Shown here: positions 38,926-49,666 of the stretch, piece after piece
Numbering within the stretch: the stretch's first letter is position 1
Layout of the letters: the number at the start of each line of letters is the position of its first letter
Assembly (NCBI RefSeq): GCF_008831285.2
Contig: NC_045138.2
Coordinates: 5,115,205-5,179,204 of the forward strand
Source: Nymphaea colorata
Taxonomy: Eukaryota > Streptophyta > Magnoliopsida > Nymphaeales > Nymphaeaceae
Direction of reading: 5' to 3'
Length of the DNA: 64,000 nucleotides
The notes under the pieces: model-generated
Told to the model about the DNA's origin: nothing
Seen by the model: only the letters and a program-made list of their open reading frames with translations
Databases searched by the model: none
Position numbers and translations under genes: made by a program

Positions 38926-41005
38926 TTGTTACATAGTCCCTTAGACAAACGTGTCATCATATCTAGACATGTCTTATTTGATGAAAGTACATTTCTTTAC
39001 TCAGACATTTCACCACCTACCATAGCCAAAGAGATTGTCCAATGGCTTGTATCCAGCCAACCTGATCCACCAATAGTCAAGTCTCCAATCTCTTTGCCAA
39101 ACCCTTATTCCAAAATTATTGAACCATGCAACCAAAATCCTAGCAATCAAGATACTGAGTCTACACCCACTAGCATTGAAACCAGTATTGACCACAATGA
39201 ATCTCTTCATCAACCTGACCTTCAACTACCTTCGTCCCACTCCAACAATATCAGGAGTCACCCTATGACCATTAGATCTCAAGATGGAATGCGAAAACCC
39301 AAATGCTTCGCTTACCTCAGTGAAACCAAAACCCTTATCGAAGACTGAACCCATAAACTTACAAACAGCTCAAAAAGATTCTAGGTGGGTTGATGCCATG
39401 TCTAGTGAAATCTATGCCCTTCACAAAAACAAAACTTGAGAATTGGAACCTTGTCAACCTCATTATGATGTTGTGGGCTACCGGTGGATATATAAAGTCA
39501 AAAGATATGCAGATGGCTCAGTAGCATGATTCAAGACATGTCTTGTAGCCAAAGGGTACAGTCAAAGAGAAGATATTGATTATTCATAAACGTTCAACCA
39601 TGTCATTGAACTCTCTCTTTATTCGTTTGGTTCTATCTATTGCTATTAGTCATGGATGGATTATTCACCAACTGGATGTGAACAATGCCTTTTTGCATAA
39701 TACACTAAAGGCAGGAGTATATATGAGTCAACCGCCAAGATTTGTAGACAACGATCGGCCTGATTATGTGTGCAAGTTGAAGAAGTCTTTATATGGGCTT
39801 AAGCAAGCTCCTCAAGCATGGTTTGAAAGTTTGAACACTTTTCTTCTATCTAAAGGATTTGCAGGATCCAGATCTGATCCGTCTCTGTTTGTATCTACTT
39901 CATTATCATGCATTGTGTATATTCTCATATATGTTGATGATATTATTTTGATAGGAACTTTCCTCTTGAGATACGAAACATTATTCATGAGATGAGCAAC
40001 AAATTTTCCATAAGGATTTGGGAAAGTTCCATTACTTTCTTGGGATAGAAGTTGAGTATAAGGGATCTGACCTTTATCTTTCACAAAAAAAAAAAAACAT
40101 AAATGACATCCTTGTTAGAGCTCAAATAGGAGAAGCCAAAGCCGTCGTCACACATATATCTTTCAAACTTTGAAGGAGAAAAACTCAAGGACGAAACTAT
40201 GTATAGAAGCATCGTGGGCACCCTTCAATATGTGACCCTCACTCGTCCAGATATAGCATTTTCAGTCAACAAGGCATGTCAGTTTCTTCATGAACCCACT
40301 GATCTTCACTAGACTCACGTCAAACGAGTTCTTCGCTATCTTCAAGGAACTTGAGCATATGGTCTCCATATAAAAGCATCCCCACATTGGAAACTTGAAG
40401 CATATTCAGATGCTGATTGGGCTGGTTGTCCTGATGACAGAAAATCCACCAATGGTTTCATCACTATGTTGGGAAGAAACATAATTTCTTGGGGATCAAA
40501 CAAACAACATACAGTTGCTTGTTCAAGTATAGGGGTAGAATATAAAGTCATGGCTGGAGCTACTGCAGAACTTACTTGGTTAAGGCACCTTCTCAACGAC
40601 TTACAAGTCCCTCTACATGAAGTCTCCATATTAAAGTGTGATAATCTGGGAGCCACCTATCTTGCAGCCAATCCGGTTTTTCATGCGCAGACAAAACATA
40701 TTGAAATAGATTTTCACTTTGTTAGAGAAAAAGTCACTAAAAGAGAAATTCAAGTTGAATTTGTCAAATCTGAACATCAGCCAACAGCTATTTTAACTAA
40801 GCCTTTATCAGGGCCACAGTTTCATTCTCTCAAAGACAAACTCAATCTTGTTGACACCAGTATTGGTTTAAGGGGGTATGATAAAATAAAGGTAGCTGCA
40901 GATCACGATGGAAGCTCTCCTCTTAAAATCAAACAATCAACTGAAGATCAAGATGGAAAATCACTTCCTAAAATCAAGCAGTGGGATGAAGATGATGACG
41001 GATGA
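38926..41005 (+). pseudogene. Decayed copia reverse transcriptase and RNase H
   Basis: Seen in order are a Pro/Ser-rich linker (38926-39348); reverse transcriptase motifs QLDVNNAFLHN, SLYGLKQAPQAWF and YVDDIILIG (39576-39995); then TRPDIAFSVNKAC; and RNase H motifs EAYSDADWAGC (about 40397-40430) and AFHAQTKHIE-like sequence near 40680. Several stops and frameshifts separate the blocks. The last open frame (40466-41005) runs about 126 bases into the right LTR, where the U3 repeat units encode an acidic tail with repeated KIKQ and EDDDG. Confidence 0.9.
40870..40878 (+). promoter_or_regulatory. Polypurine tract of the copia element
   Basis: AAGGGGGTA ends exactly one base before the TG that opens the right LTR. 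This is the site where plus-strand DNA synthesis would be primed. Confidence 0.85.
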
Positions 41006-41278
41006 TCTCCTAAAATCAAGCAGTGGGATGAAGATGACGATGGAAGATCTTCTCCTAAAATCAAGCAATCGGCTGAGCATAAAGAGTTACCTTGTTTATC
41101 CCAATCAAGATCCATGATTATTTGATCTCTTGTGTAACTTTATCTATAAATATCAATAAAGAACTCTCTCAAAGGCATCGAGAGAGGAGAGAGAGGTTTT
41201 ACCTTGTCGTGGATAGGCTGAGTTTAGCCGAACCACGTTAATTGTTTGAGTTTTTCATTCTTCCCTTCATTATTTTCA
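40879..41278 (+). repeat. Right LTR of the copia element
   Basis: It runs from TG to CA and is followed by the target duplication TATAT (41279-41283). It is 29 bp longer than the left LTR, mainly because it has an extra U3 minisatellite unit. TATAAATA at 41145-41152 is kept. Confidence 0.95.
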
Positions 41279-41451
41279 TATATAAACTACTATTGAGAGA
41301 AAACAAGAACAAAAAGTGTGAGTTGATGACAAAAATGTCAATAATTTTTTTTTCGTTTTTTTCTCCCAACTTTAATCTAGTAAAGGTTAAAGATTGAAAT
41401 TGTCTTTTGTTATTTGCGGAGCATATAAGTATGTAGTACTTACCAGTCTCT

Positions 41452-41483
<32 letters not shown>

Positions 41484-41486
41484 ATG

Positions 41487-41522
<36 letters not shown>

Positions 41523-41896
41523 AGATGAAAGTTGGTAAATACCATGCCACTTACGTGAAAGACACCTATATCCATTAAATTTGATTATCAGAATACTTTT
41601 TTGCAATTTGATCTTATAGATATGTTCTTAAGAGTGATTTGATGAGAAAATATATATTGAGTTAGTCATTTTACTTTAATAATATTTTTTAAATAATAAA
41701 ATGTGCAGCTCTTGTAACATCAAAATTTTGATAGTAAAAGCTCAATTTCTTTTAAAAATAACTTGAATTAAACATGATTTATATAAAACTAATTTTTACA
41801 AACTCATTAGGAGGTTCACATATTTGTTCAAAACAATTTCCAACACAAATTTAGGAGGCCTAGTTTTTATCCTTTAGCCAAGCGGTTTGGTATTTA

Positions 41897-41933
<37 letters not shown>

Positions 41934-42184
41934 TTCATTTTTTCTGATTATACACATCAATAAACTCCTGAAAATAATCAACTTAACAAATGTTTTCCAT
42001 CAACCCATTCTTAAAATCATATTATAAGGTTAAATTGCAAGAAGAACACTTTAGTTATCGTATTTAAGCCATTTGGTTTTGTCGCTGACCTGGGATCTAA
42101 CAATTTATATTTATATACACACCATTAAACTCCACAAAAATAATGAACTTAACAAATGTTTTCCATCAATCCATTCTTAAGATC

Positions 42185-42242
<58 letters not shown>

Positions 42243-43889
42243 TTTCTGCAAAAATAACCAAACGTGGTTGTCATGTCCAACTCCATAGTCTAGGTCATGT
42301 TTTATACTTAAAAGACACTGGTTTTTTATTTGAAGATTCATATGACATCCTTTTTCACGTTTGGAGACATAATTTTTGTATTGGTTCCTAAGTTTCTGAA
42401 CCTGGAGATCATATGAATGCATTTATCTTTAAATAACACAACTTGGAAATGTGAATTTCAAACAGGATGTTTTTAGAAACATAAGGGAGGAATAAGAATA
42501 ATTACATTGTCGTCCATATATTTCCTGGAAAAAGATGGTTCAGTACACTAATTTCAAACTAGCTTAGATCCATATCTTTTGCACTCATATTTTAACAACA
42601 TAGATTACTATATAAGTATACTTATGACTATAATATATGTAATTATCATAGATATCTTTATAACAAAGTAAAAATGTCATTCAAATACATCGATCTATGA
42701 CAGGTCACAACTTACCCTCTATTTTTGTGCCTTTAGTAGGCTTATAATTTCCGGGAATTGCAATGGTTTTTCTTTTTTTTTTTAGTGTTAAAAAAGCAAG
42801 TAAAAAACGAATTTGCCCCTCCTAAAAACTAGGTTAACGCTATTCTTTAACAATTGAGGCCAGAGCACTCTCTTGCATAGGAGGCTGACTTTTGTGGCAT
42901 ACGACTATGGACCTTTGTGGGATTATGGTTTTTTAAAATTGTAAATTGTTAACTAGATTTGAAAAATGGCCTATTACGGGCCGATACGAGCTTAGGCATG
43001 TCAGTCAGGGCAGCGTACCGTTTAAGTTTCTGGTATACGTTGGAAACCCAAATGCATTGCCCTTTTTAATAGGACTGCTAAGCGCTACGCATAGATGGTG
43101 CAGAAAAACTATAAATAATTTACATAACGACAAATAATAGGCATTATTCTGCAAATATGATCCAAAAGCCATGGACCATTAGGAGAAAAATCCAAGCAGA
43201 TTGTCTTTCATTTGCACAAGGGCTTCAATCATCTGACGGGAAAGCAGCTGTTTTTGCATGAAAAGATGGTTTTCTTTTTCCCAGCGTGTGCCAAATAAAC
43301 AAGTCATGGAAAAATATGAGACCGTTGGCAGTGTCTTGTAGGCTATCATTTCATAGGAGAACACTTCCCATGTTGAGATTTCTGGATTTTGCCAAATGAA
43401 GCATTCCTGTGGTAAATCAGTCAGGCTCAAGGTGATGGAACTCTCTTGGTCGTGTGCTGAACTTTAGGAGTTAAACTGTAGGGTAACAAGTGATTGAATT
43501 GAACAAACCATGGGGCCCAACAATGTATTTCTTACTTTTCAGTTTATGACCATATTCAATCCTAGAAATGGAGTATGCAGAACTTGGAAGTTTGACTTGC
43601 TGAGGGTCATAATGCCACAAAGCCGACCTTTTATCTGCCATCATATATTGAAATTTGAAAATTTTAAGGATGAGACATAATAATTCAATCTGCAACCTCG
43701 ATACTGAAATTTGAAGAATTTGAGGATAACATATTAATTCCATAAGGATCACAAAAATAGGACAGGATTCAGATGATTCAACCAATAGAAGAATTTTAAT
43801 ATGCATTTGTGCTATTTGTTTTCCTGATACAATGGAGCAATTCCTTCAGACAAAGAGATTTTTTACAACTTTGCAGAGTGCAATGCTTC
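41279..43889. other. Intergenic AT-rich region with microsatellites
   Basis: No gene is recognised. It contains TC runs (about 41453-41483 and 41899-41931), TA runs (about 41489-41519 and 42186-42239) and a diverged duplication (about 41875-42035 and 42065-42190) sharing ACTTAACAAATGTTTTCCAT. The right part, about 43150-43889, is likely 3' untranslated sequence of the transporter gene on the minus strand. The minus-strand frames 43179-43430 and 43471-43806 show no known motif. Confidence 0.6.
42186..42239. repeat. (TA)n microsatellite
   Basis: A pure TA dinucleotide run of about 54 bases. It forms the right end of the second copy of the local duplication. Confidence 0.95.
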
Positions 43890-46800
43890 TCAAACCTTTT
43901 CATTTTGAGCATCAATGTTCCTCACAGGACCCTTGAACCATTTTCTTGCATCCAAGGCCCACCACAGCATGATCAGTGCCAAAGCCACGCCCAGGGCAAT
44001 CGGAGCATAGTTGAAATTTGCCCATTCAATGGGGTAAAAGGTGGGCAGCAGGAAGACACAGCAAGTGTAACATATCCACAGAAAAGCTACCAAACATACA
44101 GGCCTACTTGCTCTGCCCAAGTAAAATGGACCAGGCTTGAAATTGTTTTCTGCCATGATCATTCTTGCAAAGATTGGAACAGCATAGCCACCAACCCATC
44201 CAATTGTACATATTGAAGTAATTGCAGTGAAAACTACATTCACTTTCAGAATCGGGAGCCCTAGCAGAATGCAGATGAATGCACATAGCCATACTGCATT
44301 TGATGGTACCTTATATTTAGGATGAACGCGGCGCCAAATGGTTGAAAAAGGGATGCCACCATCCCTTGAGAGAGCATACACCTGGAAAAATTAAAGTTCA
44401 GAAGAGTTGAAAAGTGCAGATAGAAATTCTTGTTCTAACAAATTGACAATGGGAGATATGCTTGTATGAAGCATGAATATTCAATTTGAAAATTGAAATG
44501 TCAGAATACACAGATAGCCAGCTATGAGCAATGGCAAGCCACTGTGGATATACTTTATATCATAGATGAAGCAGATGGTGATCTTACATACCACTCTAGC
44601 GGCACTTGTGGTAATTGAAAGGCCACCAAAGAAGAATGATCCCCAGATGATGAAAAGAAGAATTATGGCGCCAGTTGAACTATGGTACCTCCCATAAAAT
44701 GCATCATAAAGTATCTGCGCAGGCACAAAAGTGCCGGCTGTCTCATTACCTTTATCATACAGGTAACTTGGATTCTGCATTAAATTGTATCAAATGTCAG
44801 TCGGTTATGAGCGCTAAAAGGCACCACATTGTTTTTGAGGTACGATAAAGACAAAAACATTATCATCCAATTTCTCTAGACTTACTTGAATGCTAAAAGT
44901 AAGAGCTAAGATGTAAGCCCATCCAAAGACAGATATGATGCCAATGCTTGAGAGTATTGCAATTGGCCCATTTTTGTCTGCGCCCCTTGTTTCCTCTGTG
45001 AGATGTGCTGCAGCATCATAACCATAAAGGGAATACTGACTAACCAGAACTGATAGTATAGCGGCATAGGCTTTGCTTCTTATTCCAGTTGATTCTGGAG
45101 CAGTCTCAAAATGTGTGAAAACGTAGGATGCAGACTGAGTCGTCAATGCAACTAGAGGAAGCATTATGACTATTACCAGACCACCAATAACCTGCACTAT
45201 TTTTGTGGCTAATGAGAAAATATTCAACCATATAATAATGCGATCAGAGCTAATAAGAATCAGTCAGAACCTTGCATTGTTATGTCAGCTGTTAAATATT
45301 ATTGGTTTCAAATAATAGGCTAGCTTCTGTATGACAGTACCACTGTCTAGGAACAAGATAGCTGTTTTATAAGTGATGCATGTCTATGCACATAGGCAAC
45401 TTGGGAATATGATACCTAATGTTCTGCCAAATATTTAAAAGAAAAGGGAATCCAACATCTATGCTATGTTTAATAATAAATTAATAATAAGAAACTTCAA
45501 AAACAATTTTCCAAAAATCCAATTCTCTCATTCATTGAGAACCTGAAGGACAAATACTATTGTGAAGAAACAAAGGAAGTTAACAATTGACAGTACACTC
45601 ATTTGAAGATGATTGTGGAAACAAAAGAAATGATATTATTTGCATCCTAAGTGGAAATTTATTCCTTCACTAAATTATCTAAGCAGTTTCTCTTTTGTTG
45701 GTCAAAGTAGTAGGGATAATGAAAATTTGAAATCATATTCTAAGATGACAAAACAGAAATTTTAACAAGAGGAGATGCATCTTTTATCAGCAATAGATGC
45801 ATGAAAAACCCAATCAATTTCAGCATTTATTAGAAACAGAACATTAGGATTGATCAGGAACTCCAATAAAAAATCTCCAATCAATGAATAGAAGAACTTC
45901 AGAATCGAAATGGCACCTGCCACCAGATGGAGATAATGTCAATAAATGCAATGACATCCAAGGCAAATGTGTTGAGTACTGCCCATATAACGGTAAGTGC
46001 CATGTACATGCACAGGAACACGCCACGCGGAGCTAAATATCCACCACCTTTATTTGTACCAGTGCTAAGTAAAATGATGCTTTGTAGTGTCTGTGAACCT
46101 GCGTAAGCCTGTCAAATAGACAAAGTAATGAATAAGGTTAACAAAGAAAAGGTAAGAATGCAGTGAAGGGGATCTTAAATGACAAAAGCTTGCGGATAAT
46201 TTCTTATAAAGAAGTAATGAGAGTTACTTGAGTGCCAATCCCAGCAATGAGGCCAATAGTCTCTAACCAAGCACAACACCATGAAGCAAATGGACCCCAT
46301 TTTGGGCCAGCTAAATGTGCAGCCCAAAAGTACAGTGAGCCTGTTGTCTGCACACAAACAGAACAAACATAGCTATAACTTATCAAATACCAAAATAAAA
46401 GAAACAAGAAACCAGAGCCACTAAATCGCCAACAAATGGATAAGGCGTCTAGTTTGCTTTTAGATGAGTTTCATGACTAGAAAATGAGTAAATGCAAAAT
46501 TTGACCAAAAGGAATTCGAATGTTCAAATAGGCATGGGAAGTAAAAACGTGTCGAGAAAGAACCAGAACTTGTAAAACATTTCCAACATTAGACAAGGAC
46601 ATCGTGACATCCCCGATACGGGATAAGGATGATTATGAACACCTGGAAACTTCTTGATCAAATAGCTCCGTCATCAACCCACATTCTTGTGAATGTGTGA
46701 ATTCTTCGAAAGTGAAGGACAAATGAAGACTCGTTGTGAAAGTGAAGTTTCAGAATCTGAATAGCTGCAATAGATGTATCAACAATTAAGAGAAAAGTTT

Positions 46801-47671
46801 TGCAATCCTGATTTTCATGGAGAAGGTGGCAACCATAGATTACTTTATTACGCATACAACGTCCACCGTTCATTCATTCAGGACACGGAGTGATGATGGA
46901 TAACTGTTACTTGTTGACGGTAATCCTTCTTCAGCTATTGTTACAAAATTCAGCAGAACACTGAGAAAGGGAGACAGAACATATCCCTCGGGATTTGAAC
47001 AAAAACGACAAGGGAAGTAGGAACAACGACACTTAACTACATGAAGAGGAGCGGAAAGGTGCAAACGGAATAAGGAACAGAAAAAGGTCAAGATCAAATC
47101 CCGTTTATCTTAAACTGAGTAAGCGTCGACCCCCAACATCAACTAAGCAGAAACTTCAAACTTCATGCATGCCATGGATTAATAAGAAAGCCTCAAATAC
47201 AAAGTCGAGAAACAAACATCAAAGTAGAGGAGCACAAACCGGGAACGAGGAGCAGATCTCCGACATGGCGACCCCCACGAACCACGTGAAGAAGGTCACC
47301 ACAACCCATCCCCAGACAAGGCTAGCGGGCCCAGCGTACAACAAACTCGATCCGTAAAGCGGCGTGATACCAGTGAACAGAGTCATGGTCGAGAAAGAGA
47401 TGGCAAGCGTCTTGAAAAGGGTCTGAAATTCACCAAAAAACACAAAAATGATCGAGTTAGACTACAAACCCAAGAAGGCCCAAGTCAGTATCTGTCACAG
47501 AGAATCAGAAAAAGGCCTCAAACTTCCAAAAAACACAAAGAACAGAAGATGGCAGGCGGCAAAACAACACACCATCTCTCGTCTGAGCTCCTGCTTGTAT
47601 CCCAGCTCATTGAGACGCTTCTCTCCGGAATCCATCCCGTCGGTGGCGTCGGATGGAGTGTCCCAGGCCAT
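43890..47671 (-). CDS. BAT1: BAT1/GABA-permease-type amino acid transporter
   Basis: Exons in transcript order: 47671-47573, 47422-47240, 46347-46228, 46108-45917, 45191-44886, 44774-44592 and 44381-43890. All junctions are phase 0 and give 524 residues. The start is MAWDTPSDATDG; the protein then has about 12 hydrophobic segments, as expected for the amino acid-polyamine-organocation (APC) superfamily. Seen: ISFSTMTLFTGITPLYGSSL near residue 42, YGYDAAAHLTEET (254-266), SAARVVYALSRDGGIP (357-372). Length and motifs match Arabidopsis BAT1, a two-way amino acid carrier also reported as a mitochondrial GABA permease. Membrane location in this species is inferred. It is convergent with SECA2, with the copia element between them. 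No frameshift is seen. Confidence 0.93.
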
Positions 47672-48569
47672 GATGGATGGTGAAAGGAGAGAGAGAAGCA
47701 ATGAGGGGAGGAATGATCGAGCAAAGAGAAGTGTGGGAGTGTCTAATAAAGAGTGTGGAAGGAAGGAGGAAGGATGCTGCCTACTGTGAGAACCCAACGC
47801 AGACGAATTCTTTGAACTTTTTCTGAGGAGGACGTGTGGGATCCCACAGAAAGGGAAACTCTCTCTCTCCTTAGCTGTGATGGGTGGTTGGAAAAGGAAA
47901 GAGCCAGCTTTGAAGGAAGATCCAAAATTCCGTTAAGTTGACCGAGGTTGTCCAAAATACCCTTGCCGTCGCTTTCTTATGACATCATAAGTGGACTGGG
48001 CAAAGGAGTTAGGAGTCGAGGAGTGTGGTATCCGATCCGTTAAGGGATTTGGATCTCGAGTATCAAATTCAAGATCTGCTCCATAAAAATTAGGTCCAAC
48101 GCAGCTTGACTATAAATGAACCGGGTTCATATTGTGTACCAAACCTCTTAGCAGTATCCGAATAATTTCATGATCTAAGTTCTAAATTTTTATTTCTGAT
48201 ACGCAGATTCTTTAGCATTTACACAATAATTAAGAAACCCAGTTTTTTTTTTAATATTTTGTTAATATTTCTGGAAACCTTTTAGACTATCCGAGTTTGA
48301 TCATGTAAATTTTTTGATTTCTCGTTTGGAATTTCAAATAGTAGAACAACATTTTTTCCTTGTGATTTTTCTTTTTGAAAACTTTTGGTGGCATATGTAG
48401 TTTATGGATTTTAAGCATTGACTGCTCTTTCCTTTTTTTTGGGTATCTAAGTTTCATGATATAATTTTTTTTTTGTCTTATCATGTCTGCATTCACTATC
48501 AATAAATGATCATTTTAAGATTTTATTGAATAATGAATTAAAGAGAAAAATGTACGCTTGGTCATCCTG

Positions 48570-48830
48570 GGTCGACATCTAAAACTTGAATTTGAATTCG
48601 GTTTGATTAAATTAAAAATATTTTTTTAATATAAAATAATATATATATTAAATTATAATAAAATATATTATATATAAAATTAATAAAATATGTATTAAAA
48701 AAGTCTTATCGGTTTGAATTGGGTTTAATTGGGCCTACTCGGAATAGCTCGAAAACTTACGGAGTCGGCTTGATTTTCGTGCTCGAGTCAGGCCTGATGT
48801 CGAATAGCTGTCGCGTACCCACACCCAACC
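48570..48830 (+). repeat. Dispersed AT-core repeat, copy 1
   Basis: GC-rich, CTCGAG/GGCCTG-bearing ends surround a core of about 110 bases made of A and T (TTAAATTATAATAAAATATA). The same plan is seen at about 49205-49460 (inverted), 54690-54970 and 61600-61830. Confidence 0.6.
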
Positions 48831-49204
48831 TTAAAAAAATGGGTTTAAAATAGAGTTGACCCTTGATCCAAATAAAAAACAACTAAATAAATGGTAAGTA
48901 CCAGATCTATGGTTCAGATTTGGATTATATAGGAGCTTTCCAATCCGCTCTGTTGTTATTGGATCGGGTAGTCCGTAGCGACGTTGTTTTCTTTTAACGT
49001 GCTTGTTTAAAAGGGTGCATAGGCCGGGTCCAAATCCAAAAGGGCAAAATTGAAACGACAGAAGTGAGTTAAATTCTCACACGAAATTCGTGGGCACGTG
49101 TTGCGAAGTTTTCTCTTGGCGGAAAAACGTCAAAATTTTAAGTCAAACACATGGCCATGGGTTTCAATTTTATAAATACATTTAATTGGGCATGGCAGAT
49201 AAGG

Positions 49205-49460
49205 TTGATGAGAGTTGGGCATCGGTACTCGGCTCAACTCGGACGTAAAAAAAAAAAAAAAAAAAAGCACTGAATTATCGGGCCAATATTTCGATGGGTT
49301 CGATAAATTATCCGGCCGACTCCTGTGGGCCCGACAAGTTTGGGTGGACTCGATTTTTTTAATATTTTTTATTAATTTATATGTATGTATATAATATTTT
49401 TATTATGATTAATTATATATATTTTTTAATTTAATCAGGCCTAACTAGAGCTCGAGTTTT
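49205..49460 (-). repeat. Dispersed AT-core repeat, copy 2 (inverted)
   Basis: Read on the minus strand it shows CTCGAGCTC, AGGCCTGATTAAATTAAAAA, an AT-only core, then GTCGGGCCC and the ending CCGATGCCCAACTC. This is the same order as in the other copies. An A run at about 49248-49266 interrupts it. Confidence 0.6.
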
Positions 49461-49476
49461 AATGGTCTGGTAGGGC

Positions 49477-49666
49477 TAGGGGCGGAGGGAAGGGAGGCCC
49501 GCCTAAGCTATGGCCCTACCCTCACAAATGGAAAAAAAAAAAATTTACATTAAAAAAAATATAATTTTTTAAATGCGTAATGTATTTTTTAGAATTGAAT
49601 TCAATTTGACCATCTAAAAGTTGGACTGTCCACCCTTTTTTAAAGAAAATTCTGGCTCGGCCCTTG
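49477..49666 (+). mobile_element. 190-bp hAT-like MITE with perfect 8-bp target duplication
   Basis: The element starts TAGGGGCGGAG and its right end, read inverted, is CAAGGGCCGAG (8 of 11 equal). The 8 bases GGTAGGGC lie directly outside both ends (49469-49476 and 49667-49674). Eight-base duplications and CAGGGGCGGA-like ends are typical of the hAT superfamily. It has no coding capacity. Related copies lie at 52379, 52612, 57373 and 57710. Confidence 0.8.

Larger units (their letters stand above)
35686..41278 (+). mobile_element. Ty1/copia LTR retrotransposon, full-length but decayed
   Basis: A 5593-bp element with LTRs of 371 and 400 bp, both starting TGATAAAA and ending TTTTCA, flanked on both sides by the 5-bp duplication TATAT. 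A primer binding site follows the left LTR and a purine tract precedes the right LTR. The order gag, zinc knuckle, protease, integrase, reverse transcriptase, RNase H is that of Ty1/copia (Pseudoviridae). Many stop codons and frameshifts break the coding part, so this copy cannot make its own proteins. The two LTRs differ by many substitutions and indels, so the insertion is not recent. It lies between the convergent SECA2 and transporter genes. Confidence 0.95.
47672..49468. other. Transporter promoter side and AT-rich intergenic DNA
   Basis: The first about 300 bases upstream of the transporter start are purine-rich on the + strand (pyrimidine-rich on the coding strand) and probably hold its promoter and leader. 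Beyond this lies AT-rich DNA with two copies of the dispersed AT-core repeat, one direct (48570-48830) and one inverted (about 49205-49460). No coding sequence is recognised. Confidence 0.55.
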
